Positions 7,877 to 11,477 of a stretch of 11,477 nt of DNA are shown piece by piece. A program made the position numbers and the translations under genes. Within the stretch, counting starts at the first letter, position 1; the number at the start of each line of letters is the position of its first letter. The notes under the pieces are model-generated. The model saw only the letters and a list, made by a program, of their open reading frames with translations. It was not told the origin of the DNA and did no database searches. Source of the stretch: an uncultured Zetaproteobacteria bacterium (GTDB taxonomy: Bacteria > Pseudomonadota > Zetaproteobacteria > Mariprofundales > Mariprofundaceae); contig CAJXNE010000050.1 in the NCBI GenBank assembly GCA_913056285.1, forward strand, positions 1 to 11,477, read 5' to 3'.

Positions 7877-8230
7877 ATGCAAGGCAAACAGATTTTTTCC
7901 CGTTTAATACTCATTCTGGCAGTGGGCTGCACGATGATGGCTGTGGGTGCAGGCAGTGCGTGGTCTGCCGATCTTCGCACATCCAAAGCAGCAGGGCTAA
8001 TAGGCGAGCAACCCAATGGTTACCTCGGAGTCGTTGGTGCTGCTCCTGCTGATGTTCAGGAACTGGTTCGGGATATCAATCAGAAGCGCAAGGCTGTATA
8101 TCAGGATATTGCTACAAAGAATGGAACGCCTTTGCAGGCTGTCGAACAGATGGCTGGCAAAAAAACAATCAAAAAAACCGCACAAGGCCAATTCATACGT
8201 ACGGAATCAGGTGAATGGATTAAAAAATAA
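7877..8230 (+). CDS. ydbL: YdbL-family periplasmic protein (DUF1318)
   Basis: A 117-residue secreted protein. The signal peptide is likely cleaved after AWSA (residue 31). The mature part includes AAGLIGEQPNGYLG (residues 38-51), the family hallmark of DUF1318, then an alpha-helical stretch DINQKRKAVYQDIA (67-80) and a C-terminal segment ending GEWIKK. AAGGAG stands six bases before the ATG. As third gene of the ydbH-ynbE-ydbL operon it is expected to modulate the YdbH-YnbE assembly in the periplasm, as shown for the E. coli set. No clear intrinsic terminator is seen before the metK promoter. Confidence 0.9.
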   Translation: MQGKQIFSRLILILAVGCTMMAVGAGSAWSADLRTSKAAGLIGEQPNGYLGVVGAAPADVQELVRDINQKRKAVYQDIATKNGTPLQAVEQMAGKKTIKKTAQGQFIRTESGEWIKK

Positions 8231-8243
8231 AACAGAGTCCGCA

Positions 8244-8271
8244 TTGAAAATTCGTATTCCTTGAATATACT
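8244..8271 (+). promoter_or_regulatory. Sigma70-type promoter for metK
   Basis: TTGAAA (8244-8249) and TATACT (8266-8271) are separated by 16 bp, each one mismatch from consensus. Transcription would start near 8278, leaving a leader of about 76 nt. No SAM riboswitch pattern is visible in that leader. A TCCAA triplet repeat lies at 8316-8330, just upstream of the SD GAGG (8344-8347). Confidence 0.6.
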
Positions 8272-8353
8272 TCGCACCGAATCATTTCAACCATATGGCA
8301 TCATTCGAACGATTTTCCAATCCAATCCAATCTAACCCAAGGCGAGGAACCCC

Positions 8354-9523
8354 ATGAGTCAAAATTTTGTTTTTACATCTGAATCCGTGTCTGAAGGGCA
8401 CCCGGATAAAGTTGCCGACCGCATTTCCGATGGCGTACTGGACGCTATTCTTGAGCAGGATAAATATGCGCGCGTTGCTTGCGAAACCATGGTGACAACC
8501 GGTTTGGCGCTGATTGCCGGTGAAATTACCACTTCGGCCATTGTTGATTATCAGGATGTTGTACGCTCTGCCATTAAAGAGATCGGATATAACTCCTCCG
8601 CCATGGGGTTTGACTGGGAATCCTGCTCGGTGCTGGTTTCACTCGACAAACAATCGGTGGATATTGCTCAGGGCGTCAACGAAGGTGAAGGCATTGATCT
8701 CGATCAGGGCGCGGGCGATCAGGGGTTGATGTTTGGCTACGCAACCAACGAAACCGATGTGCTGATGCCGACTGCCATTCACCTGTCTCACCAACTGGTG
8801 GCCAAGCAAGCCGAAGTACGCAAATCCGGCGGGCTGGATTTTCTGCGTCCGGATGCCAAATCTCAGGTTACCGTGCGTTATGAAAACTATAAACCGGTTG
8901 CCATTGATGCCGTGGTGCTCTCCACCCAGCATAATCCGGACATTGAACACAAAGAGCTTTCCGATGCAATTATGGATGAAGTCATCAATCCGGTTCTGGC
9001 CTCGACTGGCTTGCTGCATGCCGATACGGCCTATCATATCAATCCGACCGGTCGTTTTGTGATCGGCGGTCCGGTAGGCGACTGCGGTGTTACCGGACGT
9101 AAAATTATCGTCGATACCTATGGCGGATTCGGCCATCACGGTGGTGGCGCTTTCTCCGGTAAAGATCCGACGAAAGTGGATCGTTCAGCTTGTTATATGA
9201 TGCGTTATGTGGCCAAAAATATTGTGGCAGCCGGTCTGGCTGATCGCTGCGAAGTGCAGGTGGCTTACGCTATCGGCGTAGCCCATCCACTATCCGTGAT
9301 GATAAACACCTTCGGCACCGGAAAAATCGATGAGGATAAACTGGCTGAAATCGTGCGAGATGTATTTGACCTGCGCCCGAAGGGTATTGTGCAGGAACTC
9401 GATCTGCTGCGTCCGATTTATGCCAAAACCGCTGCCTATGGCCACTTTGGCCGTGAATTGCCCGAATTCACCTGGGAAAAAACCGACAAGGTTCAAGCCT
9501 TGCGTGATGCGGCTGGCATCTGA
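8354..9523 (+). CDS. metK: S-adenosylmethionine synthetase (MetK)
   Basis: Makes SAM from methionine and ATP, releasing phosphate and diphosphate, in the cytoplasm. It is full length at 389 residues (E. coli 384). Signatures in order are FTSESVSEGHPDK with the ATP-contacting H16 and K19 (residues 7-19), GAGDQGLMFGYA (119-130), a central IDAVVLSTQH strand (184-193), the Gly-rich GGGAFSGKDPTKVDRS (263-278), and the C-terminal RPIYAKTAAYGHFGR block (353-367). The start has GAGG six bases upstream. It has its own promoter and precedes an SAH riboswitch and ahcY, so SAM production and SAH removal are encoded together. Confidence 0.98.
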   Translation: MSQNFVFTSESVSEGHPDKVADRISDGVLDAILEQDKYARVACETMVTTGLALIAGEITTSAIVDYQDVVRSAIKEIGYNSSAMGFDWESCSVLVSLDKQSVDIAQGVNEGEGIDLDQGAGDQGLMFGYATNETDVLMPTAIHLSHQLVAKQAEVRKSGGLDFLRPDAKSQVTVRYENYKPVAIDAVVLSTQHNPDIEHKELSDAIMDEVINPVLASTGLLHADTAYHINPTGRFVIGGPVGDCGVTGRKIIVDTYGGFGHHGGGAFSGKDPTKVDRSACYMMRYVAKNIVAAGLADRCEVQVAYAIGVAHPLSVMINTFGTGKIDEDKLAEIVRDVFDLRPKGIVQELDLLRPIYAKTAAYGHFGRELPEFTWEKTDKVQALRDAAGI

Positions 9524-9537
9524 CTCTTCATTCATTA

Positions 9538-9606
9538 GACTGAGGAGCACTGCAACAAGTTCTGTCGAACTTGCTAGGCTCAGTCGCAACATGTTCAACG
9601 GTGCTC
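9538..9606 (+). ncRNA. SAH riboswitch aptamer upstream of ahcY
   Basis: Conserved blocks of the ahcY-motif (SAH) aptamer are present in order: GAGGAGCACTGC (9542-9553) and AGGCTC (9576-9581). P1 pairs GACTGAG (9538-9544) with CTCAGTC (9579-9585), all 7 bp. The P2 hairpin pairs CAAGTTC (9556-9562) with GAACTTG (9567-9573). The pseudoknot pairs GAGCAC (9545-9550) with GTGCTC (9601-9606), all 6 bp. Known members bind SAH in preference to SAM and turn on SAH-removal genes, which fits ahcY directly downstream. The pairing is seen directly; ligand binding follows from family knowledge. Confidence 0.93.
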
Positions 9607-9660
9607 ATATTTTTATGCCCATGACGAGTCAACAGACCGGGGCGAATATAGGAGTATGAG
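9604..9660 (+). promoter_or_regulatory. Expression platform: helix hiding the ahcY Shine-Dalgarno
   Basis: Bases 9604-9617 (CTCATATTTTTATG) can pair without a bulge with 9647-9660 (TATAGGAGTATGAG): 14 bp, four of them G-U. This covers the whole SD AGGAG (9650-9654). Bases 9604-9606 are also the end of the aptamer pseudoknot, so the two structures exclude each other. Inference: without SAH the SD is paired; with SAH the pseudoknot takes these bases and frees the SD. Confidence 0.6.
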
Positions 9661-9661
9661 A

Positions 9662-11068
9662 ATGTCTGATTTTACAGATTACAAAGTGGCGGATATGTCG
9701 CCTGAAAATATCGCTTGGGGCCGAAAAGAGCTCGATATTGCAGAAACCGAAATGCCTGGCCTGATGGCGATTCGCGAAAAATACGCGGCCGAGCAGCCTT
9801 TGAAAGGCGCGCGCATTGCAGGCAGCTTGCATATGACCATTCAGACAGGTGTATTGATTGAAACGCTGACGGCGCTGGGTGCGGAAGTACGCTGGGCGTC
9901 ATGCAATATTTTCTCCACTCAGGATCATGCGGCTGCAGCTATTGCTGCCAAAGATATTCCGGTTTATGCCCATAAGGGCGAAACGCTCGATGAGTATTGG
10001 GAATTCTGCCACAAGATTATGGAATGGCATGATGGCGGCACACCGAACATGATTCTCGATGATGGTGGCGATGCAACCTTATTACTGATCCTCGGCGCCA
10101 AAGCTGAAAAAGATGCATCTGTCCTCGACAATCCGGGTTCGGAAGAAGAAGTCGCTTTGTATGCCTCGATTAAAAAGCGTCTGGCTACGCAACCGGGTTA
10201 TTACACCTCGCGTCGCGATGCGATTCAGGGCGTGACCGAAGAAACTACCACCGGCGTACATCGTTTGTATCAAATGGCGGAAGCCGGCGATTTGCCGTTC
10301 CCTGCCATCAATGTGAACGATTCGGTTACCAAATCCAAATTCGATAATCTGTATGGCTGCCGCGAATCATTGCTGGACGGCATCAAGCGCGCAACTGACG
10401 TGATGATTGCCGGCAAAATTTGTGTTGTGCTGGGTTATGGCGATGTGGGCAAAGGTTGTGCGCAGGCATTCAAGGGCATGGGCGCAACGGTGTGGGTGAC
10501 TGAAATTGATCCGATCTGTGCGCTGCAGGCTGCGATGGAAGGCTATCGCGTCGTCAATATGGATGATGCTTGTAAACAGGGTAATATCTTTGTGACCACC
10601 ACCGGCAACTACCATGTCATTACCCATGACCATATGGTGGCCATGCCGGATCAGGCCATTGTTTGTAATATCGGCCATTTCGATAATGAGATTGATTGCG
10701 CCAGCCTGAGTCAGTACGAATGGCTGAATATCAAACCGCAGGTCGATCAGATTATCTTCCCGGACGGTACGCGTATCACTTTGCTGGCCGAAGGTCGTCT
10801 GGTGAATCTCGGATGCGCGACAGGTCATCCGAGCTTTGTGATGTCCGCGTCCTTCTCCAACCAAACACTGGCGCAAATTGAAGTGTTTAATCAGACCGGC
10901 CAGTATGAAAATAAGGTATATACCTTGCCGAAACACCTGGATGAAGAAGTGGCGCGTTTACATCTGGCTAAAATTGGCGCAAATCTGACCCCGTTGTCAG
11001 ACGAGCAGGCCGATTACATCGGCGTTCCTGTCGAAGGACCATACAAAGCTGACCATTACCGCTACTAA
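9662..11068 (+). CDS. ahcY: Adenosylhomocysteinase (SAH hydrolase, AhcY)
   Basis: Reversibly cleaves SAH to adenosine and homocysteine with bound NAD+, relieving inhibition of methyltransferases. It has 468 residues counted from ATG 9662, which has AGGAG seven bases upstream; the ATG at 9656 is only one base from the SD and is rejected. SLHMTIQTGVLIETL lies near the N-terminus (residues 56-70) and ILDDGGD at 131-137. The Rossmann motif GYGDVGKG is at 258-265, GNIFVTTTGN at 307-316, and the C-terminal signature KADHYRY (462-468) supplies the NAD-contacting Lys and Tyr. The roughly 40-residue insertion before QGVTEETTTG marks the long bacterial subtype. Expression is likely SAH-controlled through the upstream riboswitch. 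Confidence 0.98.
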   Translation: MSDFTDYKVADMSPENIAWGRKELDIAETEMPGLMAIREKYAAEQPLKGARIAGSLHMTIQTGVLIETLTALGAEVRWASCNIFSTQDHAAAAIAAKDIPVYAHKGETLDEYWEFCHKIMEWHDGGTPNMILDDGGDATLLLILGAKAEKDASVLDNPGSEEEVALYASIKKRLATQPGYYTSRRDAIQGVTEETTTGVHRLYQMAEAGDLPFPAINVNDSVTKSKFDNLYGCRESLLDGIKRATDVMIAGKICVVLGYGDVGKGCAQAFKGMGATVWVTEIDPICALQAAMEGYRVVNMDDACKQGNIFVTTTGNYHVITHDHMVAMPDQAIVCNIGHFDNEIDCASLSQYEWLNIKPQVDQIIFPDGTRITLLAEGRLVNLGCATGHPSFVMSASFSNQTLAQIEVFNQTGQYENKVYTLPKHLDEEVARLHLAKIGANLTPLSDEQADYIGVPVEGPYKADHYRY

Positions 11069-11089
11069 TCCGGGCTAAGGAAGTATGAT

Positions 11090-11377
11090 ATGAGGATGGT
11101 GACGTTCAAATCGTTTTGCGTGCTCACCATCCTTGTATCTGTTTTATCCGTTGCTGATGCCCGGGCTGCGGGCGGCTTATCGGTCGATGCCAAGTTTGAT
11201 TTAACCGGCGACGGCATTGTCGATGCTTCCGACTGGGCCAGAATGAGCGATGACGCCAAACAGACCTATGCCAACGAATCTGTGCAAGCATTGGGCCAAG
11301 ACCCCCACGCCCTTCTTGAAGGTCGGCAAACGCGCGGGGCAAGGTATCTGCTGGGTCTGAAATCTGTTTATGAATAA
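11090..11377 (+). CDS. Small secreted protein with one EF-hand/dockerin-like calcium loop
   Basis: A 95-residue protein I cannot assign to a named family. A Sec signal peptide (residues 1-26 or so, ending ARA-A) precedes a mature part of about 69 residues. Residues 37-48 read D-x-T-x-D-G-x-V-D-x-x-D. This fits the 12-residue EF-hand loop (positions 1, 3, 5, 6, 8, 12) and resembles a single dockerin repeat. The rest is polar and ends in VYE without a membrane anchor. AAGGAAG lies six bases before the ATG, and the gene starts 21 bp after ahcY, so it is probably cotranscribed with it. Calcium binding is inferred from the loop only; nothing ties the protein to the SAM cycle apart from position. 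Confidence 0.7.
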   Translation: MRMVTFKSFCVLTILVSVLSVADARAAGGLSVDAKFDLTGDGIVDASDWARMSDDAKQTYANESVQALGQDPHALLEGRQTRGARYLLGLKSVYE

Positions 11378-11398
11378 ACTTGGCCGATGGATGTGATA

Positions 11399-11427
11399 TT
11401 GATTTAAATCCGGAGACTGTCTATAAT
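11399..11427 (+). promoter_or_regulatory. Sigma70-like promoter near the right edge
   Basis: TTGATT (11399-11404) and a perfect TATAAT (11422-11427) are 17 bp apart, giving a start near 11434. The transcript would immediately contain a hairpin (11445-11464). What it encodes is outside the window. Reading the same bases as coding sequence is also possible, so the call is tentative. Confidence 0.45.
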
Positions 11428-11444
11428 GATGACATCAACGAATT

Positions 11445-11464
11445 AGCGGCTCTCTTGAGCTGCT
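11445..11464 (+). repeat. Hairpin at the right edge
   Basis: AGCGGCTC and GAGCTGCT form an 8-bp stem (one G-U) around loop TCTT. No T-run follows, so it is not a typical intrinsic terminator. It could be the first helix of a structured leader or RNA starting at the promoter just upstream. The window ends 13 bases later. Confidence 0.35.
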
Positions 11465-11477
11465 GGCGGTCACCGAC

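Noticed and set aside
8278..8353. Possible SAM riboswitch in the metK leader
   Set aside because: The leader is short, lacks the conserved SAM-riboswitch blocks I know, and shows no multi-helix fold by eye.
9615..9659. Fourteen-codon frame (MPMTSQQTGANIGV) in the ahcY leader ending over the SD
   Set aside because: No SD precedes it and its ATG falls within the predicted SD-hiding helix; the riboswitch explains the leader better than a leader peptide.
10367..10936. Minus-strand open frame of 189 codons opposite ahcY, and a similar one (8639-9139) opposite metK
   Set aside because: Shadows of strongly conserved genes; composition reflects the codon bias of the sense gene.
1..11477. Mobile elements, CRISPR arrays, tRNA or rRNA genes, toxin-antitoxin or defence genes
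   Set aside because: No transposase, terminal repeats, spaced direct repeats, cloverleaf or rRNA signature was found on either strand.

Overview
The window comes from a Gram-negative, double-membrane bacterium, most likely a proteobacterium. It encodes an RseC-family inner-membrane protein, a periplasmic DegP/DegQ/MucD protease, the outer-membrane-lipid trio YdbH-YnbE-YdbL, and an S-adenosylhomocysteine (SAH) riboswitch in front of ahcY. Base composition and codon use look even throughout. No IS element, phage gene, tRNA, rRNA or CRISPR array is visible. The sequence does not fix a genus; a gamma- or zetaproteobacterial affiliation is a guess.

Left half (about 1-5008, all on the minus strand; transcription runs folE, rseC, degP, a glutaredoxin-like gene, a tlpA-like gene, ligA). 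folE (GTP cyclohydrolase I) is followed by a 127-bp gap. Then comes a tightly packed envelope-maintenance and redox set: RseC (three-cysteine motif), DegP/MucD protease, a small CxxC glutaredoxin-like protein, and a membrane-anchored TlpA/ResA thioredoxin with WCPPC. NAD-dependent DNA ligase ligA closes the set and runs off the left edge (about 490 N-terminal codons present). It has no ATG near its start and is easily missed. Several genes use GTG or TTG starts chosen here from Shine-Dalgarno (SD) spacing.

Middle (5187-8230, plus strand): a divergent three-gene operon, ydbH-ynbE-ydbL. By family knowledge it encodes an AsmA-like bridge (YdbH), its outer-membrane lipoprotein partner (YnbE) and a periplasmic modulator (YdbL) for moving phospholipids between the two membranes. 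Two small hairpins bracket ynbE.

Right half (8244-11377, plus strand): the SAM cycle. A good sigma70 promoter precedes metK (SAM synthetase). After metK comes an SAH riboswitch and then ahcY (SAH hydrolase). The riboswitch pseudoknot shares three bases (9604-9606) with a 14-bp helix that would bury the ahcY ribosome binding site, giving a simple translational ON-switch model. Only 21 bp after ahcY is a small secreted protein with a single EF-hand/dockerin-like calcium loop. The last 100 bases hold a promoter-like pair and a hairpin, or alternatively the edge of a coding region, and cannot be resolved.
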